64,000 bases of DNA from Parapristionchus giblindavisi. Lineage: Eukaryota > Nematoda > Chromadorea > Rhabditida > Diplogasteridae. The translations under genes and the position numbers were made by a program. The notes below the pieces were generated by a model. The model made no database searches. It was given only the letters and a program-made list of their open reading frames with translations, and was not told the origin of the DNA. Positions 36,234-48,572 of the stretch are shown one piece after another; the stretch's first letter is position 1, and the number at the start of each line of letters is the position of its first letter. The stretch is from assembly GCA_943737045.1 (NCBI GenBank), contig CALSFV010000249.1:248001-312000 (forward strand), given 5' to 3'.

Positions 36234-37290
36234 ACACCGGCTCAGTAAGATTCGAGGGTTGAGCCACTGACTCACAACATTCTAAATTTAATTAAAATTA
36301 TAAAACAAAAAAACGGCAGCCCAATTTTAGCCTCATTTTATAGAGCAAAAAATTCCGCATCGAATAAGGCAAAAAAATCAAAAATCGATCTACCCGTATT
36401 TTGAGATAAATGAACCTGAAGATAACCGGAAAATAATTTTGTTTTCAAACCCCCTCATGTTTGTACTCATATTGAAGAGCTCGTCGAGTAGAACAACTTT
36501 CATGTTGATCCTTTTGTCTGAAACTCATGTACAAGAGAACTACATGAGTTTTATTTATTCACACGGTTGTTCACCCAATTTTGAGTAAAACGAAAGTTAA
36601 ATATTTTTTGTGCACAAAGTGATTACGCCTATATTGTAGAACTCAAAAATCCATATTTAATAAGTTGTTTCACGAAAAAAAATTGTTGACCCCTATGCTG
36701 AAAAACATGGCCTCTAAAGTGGTCATGAAAAAAAGTTGTCGAAACCTTGCCATGTTTATACGCATTTTAAAGAACTCGTCGAGCACATCATTTTTTATGT
36801 TGGTCGTATTTTATGAAAGTCGTTTGTTCTCAAGATACAAGCGATAAAATATATTTGGATCCAATAAATCTTTTTTCTTGTGTTTCTCATGTACATGAGT
36901 TTCCGACAAAACGTTCAACAAGAAAGTTGTTCTACTCGACGAGCTCTTCAATATGAGTACATACATGAGGGGGTTTGAAAACAAAATTATTTTCCGGTTA
37001 TCTTCAGGTTCATTTATCTCAAAATACGGGTAGATCGATTTTTGATTTTTTTGCCTTATTCGATGCGGAATTTTTTGCTCTATAAAATGAGGCTAAAAAT
37101 GGGCTTTTTTTTGGCGAAAATCGAGTTTTCAAATTTGGAGAACCCGCCACATCTGTGTTTCAAGGACCCAGCCCAAATGAATACCCATTTTGTGATAGGG
37201 GGCCATGGGGGTATCCACAAAAATATTTTGAGCCAAATCGGTGAGGTCGATGTCCGGCACTATCTGGAATCTCACTGAGCCGGTGTCTTA
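36234..37290. mobile_element. Foldback element next to the Tc1-like copy
   Basis: The ends TAAGACACCGGCTCAGTAAG are inverted near 37270-37290. Inner arms share GAAGAGCTCGTCGAGTAGAAC and AAAATCGATCTACCCGTATT (inverted at 36930-37060). No coding region. Confidence 0.8.
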
Positions 37291-40236
37291 AGAGCTCGGA
37301 TCTGTAAGACTCGAGCATTGTCCGGACATTTCGCCAAGAATTTTGATTCAGGCCACTGTACTTTATTGGTGTAGGGTACCTTGGGCCCACATTATAAAAT
37401 GGTACCCAAAGTGGCCCTAGCAGTGGAACGCGGCGTGCCAGGTGGGCGCCAAGTTTGAAAACTCGATTTTCATATTTTTTCAACCGATCAAGCTAGAGCC
37501 CAAATTTCTTCGGCATTGTGTTAGGCATGCCCAATGTGCACAGAAACACTATTGAGATTAATTTTAAGCAATTCCCAGACTGATTTTTTACCCGGATTTT
37601 CGGTTTTTTTCGATTTCTCGGCATCTCAATTTCAATTCCGCAAAAGTTCTCTAGTATATCCATGTAGCCCAACTACTAGTGCATATAACCCTGCTAGGCG
37701 GAAATCGATCTTGGATTGCGCGTGTCGGAAAAAATCGGTCTGAGTGTTTCCAACTTGACTCAGAAGCGTTATTTCATGATTTTTTGCTGTATTTTCCAAA
37801 CGATTAGTGCGGAATTGTGGTCTACTCAAAGTTTAGAGGTGAGACTAGTAAAATGACACAAGAAGCCCATCACTTGGATCAATTTGAAAATTTCGATTTT
37901 CACGACCCGGGGGTCATGGTCGAAAATTTCAAAACTTCTCAAGTTTGAGATGTTTTCATTTATGTGGCTTATTGTGAAGTACTAATGATGTGAATAATAT
38001 TCAGCCAATGCTCAATGGCTGATCTCTCCTTTCAACCATTTTCCTAAAAGTTTCATGTTGAATGCGTGCGAAAAAGTCAGAATTGTGCTTGAATCAGTTT
38101 CCAACTTGCTTTCTGTAACATTCTATCTAACAAGGGAATGGTCAACCATCCCCGTCGAGTTATGACTAGTGACATATGCCATTCGAACCGCCATGTGATT
38201 CTGATAAGACACCGTTGATAAGAAAACTCAAATGTCTATGCGCTTCGAGAAAATCGATATTGAAATTCGGCCAAATTCGTGTGGTTCCCTACATAACGCA
38301 TGCGGATGGGTAGGTGAACTCTTATATCTTCTTCCGAATCAACGGCTTGTGTAGTATAGTGGATAAGGTGCCTGCGTTTACTTTTGGATGTCATGGTTTC
38401 GATCCCCCTCCCTGCACTTTTCTTTTGTTGATTTTGTTATTGTCGAAAGATAGAAATGTTTTGCTGTGATTATGAAAGATATAAAGGAGAACACACTCTA
38501 CCCTCAGCAAGTGTTACCTTTAACAACCAAATGAGTGAAGCAAGGAAAAGACATTTTTTCCCTGGTGCACATAATGAATGAACAGGAAGAACAATGACAT
38601 CAAGGCTTTGGAAGATAGTCGAAGAAGAAAAATCAACAAAAGAATAGTGCCGGGAGGGGGATCGAACCCCTGACAGCCAAAAGTAAACGAAAGTACCTTA
38701 TCCACTAGACTACAAGCCGTTGATTCGGAAGAAGATATAAGAGTTCACCTACCCATCCGCATGCGTTGTGTAGGGAACCACACGAATTTGGCCGAATTTC
38801 AATATCGATTATCTCGAAGCGCATAAACATTTGAATTTTCTTATCAACGGTGTCTTATCAGAATCACATGGTGGTTCGAATGGTATATGTCACTTGTCAT
38901 AACTCGACGGGGATGCTTGACCATTCCCTTGTAAGCACTTTGCAATGTACATAATCAATATGAAAATCGTTAATTTTCGAAAATTCATATTTTTTTTCCA
39001 TGACCCCGGGGTCATGGAAATCGATTTTTTTCAAAAGTGAGCCGAATGCCAGGATTTCAGTTCTACTATGTTTACTCATCATTAAACTTCACATTGTCAT
39101 TGTGAAGTCTAATTGTAGCAGCATTCGAGTCGACAAACTGCAATTAGAGTTAAAGTAATGAAAGAATGGTTTTAAAGTAGGTTGTGTTAGAAAAGAAACT
39201 ATGTAAAGACTGACTATCTAGAGATAAAAAACGATCCAGTGTTTCGGCCCTGGTCCTAGACACTGGACCGGCCCGTGTGGGGTGGGCCTCATCAGTAGGA
39301 TGACCCACACAGGACAGTTTTCAATAATACGATTTTTCAAAAGAAAGAAGAAGAATTTAATAAGGTTAAAGAGTGAACGATTAAAAATTGATTGAGATTT
39401 AGCTACGCTAATACTAATATTGTTTACATAAAAGCAAAGATACATAATGAGGGAATGACCGTTTGATTGCCATATCTAAGTAGAGAGAGTGCGCGTCGTA
39501 TGTGTGAGAGAGTGTGGAGAAGTGAGAGAGTACTAGAGAGTACTAGAGATTGATTGGTTGAGCGTGAGATAACTAGTGATCTACCTCTCTACCTATGTTC
39601 TTGGCTTTAATATTTCAGAAATTTTCCGTGAAAGTAGGCACTCAAATTAAAAAAAAAAAAAAATTTTTTTTCTCACCTCTAAACTTTGAGTAGACCACAA
39701 TTCCGCACTAATCGTTTTGAAAATACAGCAAAAAAATATGAAACAACGAGTCTGAGTCAAGTTGGAAAAACTCAGACCGATTTTTTCCGACACGCGCAAT
39801 CCAAGATCGATTCCCGCCTAGCAGGGTTACATGCACTAGTAGTTGGGCTCCATGGATATACTAGAGAACTTTTGCGGAATTGAAATTCAGATGCCGAGAA
39901 ATCGAAAAAAACGAAAATTCGAGTAAAAAAATCAGTCTAGGAATTGCTTAAAATTAATCTCAATAGTGTTTCTGTGCACATTGGGCATGCATAACATAAT
40001 GCCGAAGAAATTTGGACTTTAGCTTGTTCGGTTGAAAAAATATGATAATCGAGTTTTCAAACTTGGCACCCACCTGGCACGCCGCGTTCCACTGCTAGGG
40101 CCACTTTGGGTACCATTTTGTAATGTGGGCCTAAGGTACCCTACACCCATAAAGTACTGTGGCCTGAATCAATATTCTTGGCGAAATGTCCTGAATCTGG
40201 CCGAAATGCTCGAGTCTTACAGATCCGAGCTCTTAA
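37291..40236. mobile_element. Composite foldback, interrupted by further elements
   Basis: 37291-37830 is mirrored at 39690-40236 (AGAGCTCGGATCTGTAAGAC; GTAGGGTACCTT; GGCACGCCGCGTTCCA and inverses). Its centre (37790-38120, 38936-39145, 39615-39700) is FB1-related, split at 38128-38935 by a tRNA-bearing element and at about 39146-39612 by a block containing CACTGGACCGGCCCGTGTGG. Confidence 0.75.
38128..38935. mobile_element. Foldback element with inverted tRNA-like segments, second copy
   Basis: The ends TAACAAGGGAATGGTCAACC and, inverted, CTTGACCATTCCCTTG. The left arm (38344-38415) has TGTAGTATAGTGGATAAGGT and GGTTTCGATCCCC; the right arm on the minus strand (38716-38645) has TTGTAGTCTAGTGGATAAGG and GGGGTTCGATCCCCC. 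The latter keeps a good A-box and B-box, but the acceptor stem does not pair. Same family as 21950-22712, though the tRNA-like part differs. Confidence 0.85.
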
Positions 40237-41459
40237 ATGTAAAAAATAACAGTAACTCACCAAATCATAGATAACAAAGAGGACAGTGGGTGAATAGGCA
40301 ATCACGAAACGATTTAGTGTGCTCAAATTGGGTCTGAATGAGGAGGTGTAAAAAAGAATCACAAAATGTGCTGTGACTCTTTTAGTATTGTACATATATT
40401 GATTATTATACGACTTTAATGAGGCAAAAAGTTAATCTGAACAAAGTGCACCAATATGGTCTGTACCATTGTGTCGAAAACGAATCTTTGGGAAAACGAA
40501 TCTTTGGGACGATCTCTTCAGATTTGCGTCTTTCGGGAAACCGACCCCTCTGGCAGACAGTCTCCGTCATAATCAGAGAAGTGGATAAGCCATTTTTACG
40601 TGTAGCGAAAACGGGTCGGAAATTTTCTCAGCTCCCCATGAGCCTTTTCCACGATATTTTCAAGCATCTGATGAGCTCATTTTCGCTACCCAACCTGGTC
40701 AGAGATAGATGTTGAAATATGCAAGGAGGTGGCACTTGTTGCCATCCCAAAATAACAATAACGCATAAGTAGTAAACCATAAGTAGTAAACCATGCAATG
40801 AATGTTTTTATTTAGATTATTGTTATCGATTATTGATTGATTTATTGATTTATTGATTAACATTTGGTTGATTTCGAAACCGAGTGTCATAATTTCGTAA
40901 ACAATAATGTCGATCCTATGGAACCAATATCTGGAAGTTACTCAAGCAAATTGCCTAATAAGACATAAGAGAGAGACATAACAATATACCAGGTTGAGCA
41001 CGTCTCTGGACATGTATTCTGTAAGAGGACCTAGCATGGCACCTATAAAGCCTCCCTTTTCGAATGCGTGAACCTGCAAACTCTAATGTACATATACAAG
41101 GCAGAAGTCTATCCGTTAAAGAACCATTGGTTCTATTCTACTTTACGGTTCCCATGGTTACCGGTCCCAAGAAAGTTTACGGATCCCATAGAAGTTTACC
41201 GTAAACTTCTATGGGACCCGTTAACTTTCTTGGGACCGGTCAACTTCATTTATTAGTTGTATTGATTTGTTTATCTGCTGTTCCAAATTCACGAAAAGAA
41301 AAGGAAAATGTAGGGTAAAAGTAAAAGCATTTCTCACACAAACTATTATAGAATAGCATATGGAAGCGGCTAATCCTTGTAGAGTCGCAATAAGGAAGAC
41401 GATCTGGTAGAAGTATAAAATAAATGAGCACATAAGTAGTCACTAGGTACAGTGTACAT

Positions 41460-41611
41460 TAGAGTTGGATATTCGGGGGTTGCGGGCCCGCATTAGCTCG
41501 CAAAATCATTGCGGGCCCACAACCTCATTGTCAGAGGGAGGGGGGGGGGGCGATTGCGGGCCCGCAATGACATTCGAGCCCGCATCCCGCAACCCGAATA
41601 GCCAACTCAAC
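41460..41611. mobile_element. GC-palindrome MITE
   Basis: The ends TAGAGTTGGATATTCGGG and, inverted, CCCGAATAGCCAACTC. It contains several GCGGGCCCGC palindromes and a G-run. Related to 14370-14697. Confidence 0.75.
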
Positions 41612-41631
41612 TGTACATGTACTCACACAGA

Positions 41632-43556
41632 AAATTCTCTTATTTTTCAATTTCTTATTCCTTAAATTTCTTATTTTTAAGAAATAATACAAGAAAGGGG
41701 CGGAGTTTACAATAAGAAATCAATTTCTTATATACGAATTTCTTATAAATAAGAAATGTATGATGATTTTAATGTCAGAAATACATTTCTTATTCTTCAT
41801 ATTTCTTATATTTAAGAAAATTGCCTTTGAATTTCTTATTTTTAAGAGAAATTATTATTTTTCTTACTTTTTCAATTTCTTGTATTTAATTTATTTTCGT
41901 ATTTATTTTGTTTTTTTATCAATCAATTCCATTAACTTTTGAATAACGTTAGTTAATGATCCAAATGTTGTGTTACTTATTTGGTATGCGCAACAATGTA
42001 TACGGTAATCATTGCGGCAAAATTTGGCCTTCAAACAGATCTATTTTTCTTGCTGTTGCTACGTCGTTTTCATATCGTTTTCTTGTTCGTTATACTCGTT
42101 GCTGTTCCATTACAGCATGCAACTACTCACTACGTATTTAGTTGAATAACACAGATCTGTGCAGAACAGTTGCGAAATATTTGAAGAGAAGCTCGCTAAT
42201 GCTGCCCTTCACAAGCCCTCAAGGAAGAAGACCGTTGAAGCTATCAAGAAACTAGTATCTGATGCTCCTTTGTTGCTCGGAATCGGCTATGTGTCTTCGA
42301 GGATTCATCCCACGTCGCTCTCGTTTATCAAGGTATAACAGTTCTCATTGTTCACATAATGGGCTTCATTGCAGGTGGGTCTATTCGATACTTATCGACA
42401 TGATCGTAGTTTCAACCTTGGAATGAGCTTGATCAACATGAGTAGGGCTCTCAAGTGCGCTAATAACGTCGATACCTACATGATCCAGCATGCTACATTT
42501 TTTTCATTCTGTGACACTAAGAGGGACAAGACGCAGGTAATTTAATGTCTGTACATGTTTGTAAATCAAGTATAAAATGATTTTATAGGATGTTACTGTT
42601 AAAATGATTGATATCGATATGGAACATCTTGGTATCCCTGATCAGGATTACTCTGTAGTAATCTCTATGCCTTCAGCGGAATTCTAAAACGACTTGCAAG
42701 GATCTTTCAATTTCATCTAACCCTCTTAATATTACTGCCACTAATTGCAAGCAGGTTGGCTTTTTTTTTAATTTAAAATGAAAGCTTAATATTTATATGT
42801 ACATTGTAGACTGGAGTAACTTTTACTGGAAATGGAGATATTGGTTTTTTAGTTCTCACTAACTCTAGCACTAACAATGCTGATGATGAGAAGGTTTGTT
42901 ACCTAAATTAGTTTATTAATCGATAGTGATATTGTTTCAGGGAGGTATTTCGATTATTGTATAGGAGCCGTCCAATTATGTGTTCAATTAAATACGTGAA
43001 TCATTTCACAGTGGCATCTTCAATCTCTGAGGGAGTAGCCCTTTTAATATGTAATGAAGTTCCTGTTACTGTTGAGTATGATATTGAAGAGAATGGACAT
43101 CTTCGATATCTCACACGAAGATATTGATGAAGAAGATAGCATGGTTGAAGTATAATCCCATATTATTTGCTTTATCAGTTCATTTGTCTTCGTTCTCCCC
43201 AAATCAGTTACGTTTTTGTATTCCATGTGATGTTATAGTTCCTTTTATCTTGATATGCCCTATTCACATAAAGTGTTTTCATTTCTAGAATTGGAATAAG
43301 TATATACAAAGCAGCAGAAGTATCAGTATTAATCAATCAATAATATATTCTGTAGTGGTCAGGGAAAAAATATAAGAAATTGAATTCTTAAAAATATCGT
43401 AGCGATGAATAAGAAATAGATTTCTTATATTTTATAAGAAATCGTTTTCTTACGGCTATAAGAAATTGAATCACTTATAAAAAGTAAGAAATTCAATTTC
43501 GGAGAACGTATTGTAAGTAATCAATTTCTTATATTTAAGAGAATTTTCTGTGTGAG
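41632..43556. mobile_element. TA-flanked inverted-repeat element carrying a PCNA copy
   Basis: The ends CTCACACAGAAAATTCTCTT and, inverted, AAGAGAATTTTCTGTGTGAG, each next to TA. The outer 200-250 bp on both sides are made of AATTTCTTA/TAAGAAATT words. A minimal 172-bp element with the same ends is at 61032-61203. The cargo between the arms (about 41950-43300) is a broken PCNA gene. No transposase was recognised. Confidence 0.8.
42177..43155 (+). pseudogene. pcn-1-like: PCNA (sliding clamp) pseudogene inside a transposon
   Basis: Coding segments 42177-42330, 42375-42536, 42590-42752, 42810-42893 and 42941-43155 are separated by GT-AG introns. Recognisable blocks: [103 protein letters not shown] and the acidic end DEEDSMVEV. 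PCNA is the homotrimeric DNA clamp of replication and repair. This copy cannot make it: the first codon before FEEKLA is ATA, a TAA follows MPSAEF (about 42684) with a frameshift, more frameshifts occur in the last exon, and the interdomain-loop region is eroded. Introns are kept, so it came from genomic DNA, not from a cDNA. Confidence 0.9.
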
Positions 43557-43560
43557 TATA

Positions 43561-46500
43561 CACTCACAGAAATTTCACTTGGTGAATTATTCTCTATGCA
43601 CTTCACTAAGGGAAATATTCACTAAGGCAACATAATTCCCTTACAGTTAAGAGAATTATTCGCTTTATCACATAGGGAAATATTCACTATATGCGATGGG
43701 GGTACAGGCAAGGGGTGAGTTCTGCGTAATGCATTTTCTAAAGCAAATATTGTTCACTAAATGGCTTATTGTCATAGTATATTCACATTTTTTATCAGCA
43801 ATTGTATATATTCCCACACAACTTCTCGTATTGCTCTTTGAGCACTGACAACTTCAATTTATCCATGTAAATTCCATTGTTTGCACCTTGAAGCATGACA
43901 TCGTCAATGATACATGTTTTTCGAAGTGATAAGAATTCAGTTAGGAAGACTGCATTATTAGTTATTTTAGAATTCTTTTATAATTAGTTTTTAGATGTTT
44001 CGCAGTTCGTATCGTTTGTGCGGACATAGTCTTATCCAAGCACTCGAACTATTCATTTCCGATTCTGTCTTGAATCCGAGAATAAATCGAAAAAAAGGAC
44101 CTTTTTTAAAATCGTTAGATAATGAACGTTATCTGATTTGATTGTGAAACAGTTGGAAATACAGTTCATTGAACAGGCAAACAATGGGATGGAGTGAAGA
44201 CATAACTGTGAACCTGGTGGTTCTAAATTTGATGATAGCAAATTATTGCTTGAAACTCAACGATCAACACTATGATTGCTTAATTTGAGAATATGGAAAA
44301 CTTTGAAGATTACTGTATGGAGCCGGCAAGCTATCCGTAGTGTAGAAGTTTGGAAATAGCGCCTCTAAGGCGCACGATGCACACCATATTGTTTTGAGAG
44401 GTGTAATTATAATTAAATTTGATTTTCCTTACCTTTGATGTTATTATGTAGTTCGTTCATGACTGTAATAACAATCTAGCAAGGTTGCGTGTTGTATGAC
44501 ACGACTCGTAACTGTTATATTGTTTGTTTCGCCTTCCCAGTTCCGAGAAAAGTTTTTTTCGCGGTATCATTGCTTGCTAATTTAAGATGGCAACTATGGC
44601 ATCGGCATCATCTTCAATGATTGAAAAAGTAGCGCGCTCTGACGCTTACGGATGCCTGCCCTCACGGGGAAACCGTCAAAACTCGTAAGTTTGCTTTAAT
44701 CTCCGAAGTCGGCCCTTTTTGCGCGCAGAATTCTCTTCATTTTGAAAGCCGTAACGACCGCTCAACTTATAAACTAACTCAATGCGTTACTTTCTCTAGC
44801 TTGTGTGGCTTCAAAAGAAATATGGCTTACACATAGTAGGTGCGATAACGTCCTCGCCGAACCGCCACACTATTTCTTGTTGTAATTTCAATTGATTCCT
44901 ATTCATTTTATTTAATATTTTGTAGTCATTTCATAGATATTTTATTTGGTGGTTTTGTTAAGTGTGAGGCCGAGTACACTTAGAGCTAAATTATGACTCT
45001 TCACAACCTGGATAAACGTATTAATATTGGCTTTCTTTGCAGTGAACTGATGGACCGAGACGAGTGACCTGCCAGATGCTCTTCTGCTGGCATCAAGGGA
45101 TTGGTTAGTCGATTTCCCTGCTTAGTAATAACCTAGTGTGCAGCTTGCTCTGTTATTAATAATATTTATTTATTCTTTCACATTGAGTTTCAATTGAAAC
45201 CTTATGGAATGGGGAAAATATTTGTTCATGAATAGTACTTTTTAAGCGCTTTTGCTCGCCAAGTCGTAGTATGCCAAAAATGCATGAGAATAAGAATTTT
45301 ATTCAGGCTAAATCACGTCATTTCTGGCTGTCGCTCGCTCGCTGTTCTCCGAGAAACGAAGAAACTCAATGGTATGCATTCAATAATCCTAAATTTTATG
45401 CACTCCGGTTTTGCATGGTAATATTATAGTAAGTAGCGCGCAAAAAGTACTTTCAAGTAGCTTACTTTCTACTTACTTTATTGTTACTGTTTTGCTATTT
45501 CATTAGTATGTAGCGAAAAAGTAAGTAAGAAGTAAATTACTTTTTGCGCGCTACTTACTGTAATATTACCCTGAAAACCCGGAGCAAGTAGCTTTAATAA
45601 TGTCTCTACGGTATGCACTTATTGATTGGCATTTCCTGAAAATAAGTTTGTAGTTATGTTCACGTATACAACGTATGATTGTGGATGAAGGGGTGTTGTT
45701 AAAAATAACTGATGTGATTTATGTAGCAAAGCATTCATAAGCAGTCAAAATCTATAATGACTATGTGGACTCTGCTGTCCGTCAACTTGATTAACTTGTT
45801 TAGTTTTCTAAATGAATCGTATTTATAGGAACTCCAACCCAAGGATGGAATCGATGGCGATGGGCATAAAATGGACCTCCAAGGGAGAAGATCACCACCG
45901 CTTCATCGGAGGTGCGATTGTTTTGAGTTACTGTAAATGTTATTGGGGATTACTGTAGCAAATTGGTTACTAAATTCGAGGAAGGCAAAGATTAATGTAT
46001 GCTTATTTTCTTAATTTATATTTATTTGTTTAACGTTTTCTGTATTCCAGTCACAATATGTCATGGAGATCTCGCTCATCAAGGTCCGCCAGAAACTCGC
46101 CAGGCTCCATCAGAGTTACAAGGTACGGTAGTGCTACTTGAGACATCCTAAACTGATTTTATTTATGGATTGTCATTATATGTTATGATTGTAGGATTAT
46201 TTATTATTATTATTGTTATTAGTATTATATAGTATTACACATTATGTATTGTTCAGGTTCTCGAGTTGACCGAGTCCGATGATCAATCAATGAGGCCAGA
46301 GGCGGCACTCGGAGGGACTGCTTCCCACAACGACTCAAAAGTATTTGTGCTTTATAGTTTGATCTTTCATCCCTCATTTGGATATTAAGTTCTTTGTTTC
46401 TTGATCGATTACCCTCTAGATTGAAGGAAAAGCCGGAGATAATTTGAAACTCTTGTATTTCTTTCTCGTACGCAAAGATCATTGCCAGAAGGGAGAGTTT

Positions 46501-46972
46501 TAAATTAGCTCGGGTTTCACTATATTTTATATTCACATATTTTGTTATTTCCTATGAATCATAATCACTTTAACTACTTTCATTGCATTGTTACTCATCT
46601 TTCATATGTTTTTCATGTCATGTTTTTCGTGTACTATCTCATATTTGTACATTCCCTTGTTTTATTACTTTTTAATTGATGATAAAGCTAAGATTTTCTT
46701 ATTCTTTTGTATCATTCAATGCATTCAAGTGAAGGAAACCCTGCAAAAATAAATCGCCAGTGGGGATTGAACCAGCCCAGGAGCGGGTAGATACCCCTAC
46801 GAAGTGAAATTAAATAAAATTCACTTAACATTTAGTGAATTATTCCCTTATTCTCTGCCGAACGGCAGCTGTGAGGGTAGTGAATCAATTCACTAGACAG
46901 TAAGTGAATATTTCCGGACTTCGCATAAGGCCGGAATAATTCACTAAACGGTTAGTGAATTTTCTGTGAGTG
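43561..46972. mobile_element. Second TA-flanked inverted-repeat element, 3.4 kb, with exon-like cargo
   Basis: The ends CACTCACAGAAATTTCACTT and, inverted, TTAGTGAATTTTCTGTGAGTG, flanked by TA, directly abut the PCNA element. Subterminal arms are made of TTCACTA/TAGTGAA words (43575-43690; 46815-46965). A CTCCGGTTTT MITE (45404-45592) is nested inside. The cargo is described in the 44587-46340 entry. Confidence 0.7.
44587..46340 (+). other. Series of exon-like segments, coding status unclear
   Basis: Exon-like blocks with good GT-AG borders: 44587-44684 (starts ATG, MATMASASSSMIEKVARSDA, donor GTAAGT), 45043-45103, 45307-45371, 45829-45911, 46051-46122 and 46257-46340. Blocks three to five are open when joined in one phase (ETQW-NSNPRMESMAMG, then VTICHGDLAHQGPPETRQ), but block two has stops in all frames after block one, and block six stops early in the continuing phase. 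It may be a decayed gene captured by the surrounding element, or a non-coding spliced transcript. I do not recognise the product. Confidence 0.35.
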
Positions 46973-48572
46973 TAGGTAATGTCGTGTGACGACACAAATT
47001 TAAAGGTAAAGGTAAATCCCGTAATTCAGGGCGCACTAAGTCCTGCGTGGAATCAATGCTAGGCCAGTGACGTCATACCAGAAACAAAAAAATATTAATA
47101 AAGGATTTCTCTGGTAGTCCATGATGTTCAGACCGAGGAATCGTCACTTCCTCATCTTACTTCCGACAGCCCAGGATCATGAATTTTTATCTGGCCCTCT
47201 TCAGAAATCAATTTTTGCTATGTATGCTTCTGACTCGCGATTGATTAAAGTGACATCTCGATCTATAATAATTAGAAAATTTCCACATACTCTCGTTTCC
47301 TTGTCTGCTAGAGAGTGTGGCCAGAGCTGACAGAGCTGTGAGAGTAAAATATTCTTGAGGCGTAACTTGAATACCTTGAAAAGCGCCTAACTGCGCCTTC
47401 TTTCTGTGCAAATAATCATGTTACAATAAATCATTTCGAAGAGTGCCCTCGAATCATTCCACCCAAAACAAAATTATTATTTGAATTCATCGCTAAACGC
47501 TAAAAATGTGTTATCATGAGTAGTATGATACGAAAATCATTTAATTTTAATTCTAATAATAATCATTTCTTTAAGAGAAATTACTTAATTTTTGCAGCGA
47601 AGAGGATTTTGAAAATGGTCCATAATTTTATTCATTTTCACTTTCACCTCTCACTGCTTATTGTTAAACATAAATAAATAAATAAATAAAATGAGAACTG
47701 AAGACGTCATCGGGAGGGATATTCATGTAATATTTTGCTCGTAACGTCATTTTTGCTATTTTGTTGAACGATAATCTTACCCTATAATATTCATAATAAG
47801 TACAATAGAACGGGTCCAAATATCCTATGCCACCTGAGAAAATCCTAATAATCAATGTGAAAATTTTCCAAAGATCTTTTCAGAGCCTCGTGTGCTTGTG
47901 AAAATAGTAAACAATGCAATGAATTAAAATTCAAGATGTTTTTCATACATTTTCGCCCTCAAAGGATCTTTTTGGGATGGATTTTCGAAATTTTTCTTCG
48001 ATTATATTGTAATCTATCGCATAAAAATAAACATTATATAGTGGGTCGGTCATAAAATGATGAGGGTGTGAACATGTTAATCAACATTATACAATATTCA
48101 ATGCACTTATCCCATATATGTACGAAAAAGATTACGATATAAGACATATATTCTTTATATTATTATCTAGCAATGAACCCAAACGAACAACAAACAATCA
48201 AAGATGTTATGAATTCTACATCAAAGATCAAAGATCAAATCTACAACTCTAATTCTCCTTTAACTACCACGTTAAAAAATTTCATTACATTAACTGAGGA
48301 AAAATAGGAATAAAAATAATAGCAAACAAGCGTCATAAAAACTTTTAAAAATCAGTATAAAATTCATATAAACAATAACAACAATAATACAATCAATGAT
48401 TACCATCGAACACAGAACCAATTGGGAAGGAATGGTTGCCACGTAATATTACAAAACAACTTTATAAGGGGCAATGCAAATATATGACACTTGACAGTGT
48501 ACAGATTCTTTTTCAATCAGCAGACAATGAAAGTGATATGAATAAGTTAAGATCATAGATCACAGATCAAAT
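46973..48572. other. No supported gene
   Basis: Contains a repeat at about 47005-47085 related, inverted, to 31490-31615 (AGTCCTGCGTGGAATC; CTAGGCCAGTGA) and a MITE-like block near 47300-47345 (GCTAGAGAGTGTGGCCAGAGC). Short (AAAGATC) words begin at 48225 and continue into the zinc-finger cluster. Confidence 0.5.

Larger units (their letters stand above)
33176..41406 (-). pseudogene. Seven-helix chemoreceptor B, paralogue of A, 5' incomplete
   Basis: Exons corresponding to A: 41406-41338 (second part of exon 1), 41073-40990, 40780-40695, 40333-40261, 34513-34379, 34336-34247, 34046-33957, 33860-33732 and 33301-33176. All are open, and exons 2-8 have exactly the lengths and phases of A. Landmarks are RPNLSTLNRFVIAYSP, LSGKTIKMQKAFLRVQMLQ and NN before helix 5. 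Defects: similarity to A stops at the codon for Gln42, so helix 1 is missing upstream; exon 3 has a 14-bp duplication (ATGGTTTACTACTT) and no AG where A has its acceptor; the E of SEKT is G. The intron between 40261 and 34513 is 5.7 kb of nested transposons. The good frames suggest recent loss, or a live gene with an undetected first exon. I favour pseudogene. Confidence 0.75.

Noticed and set aside
38645..38716. Functional tRNA gene on the minus strand
   Set aside because: A-box and B-box are good, but the acceptor stem does not pair, and a mirror copy sits in the opposite foldback arm.
42177..43155. PCNA copy as a functional gene
   Set aside because: Start lost, nonsense codon and several frameshifts.
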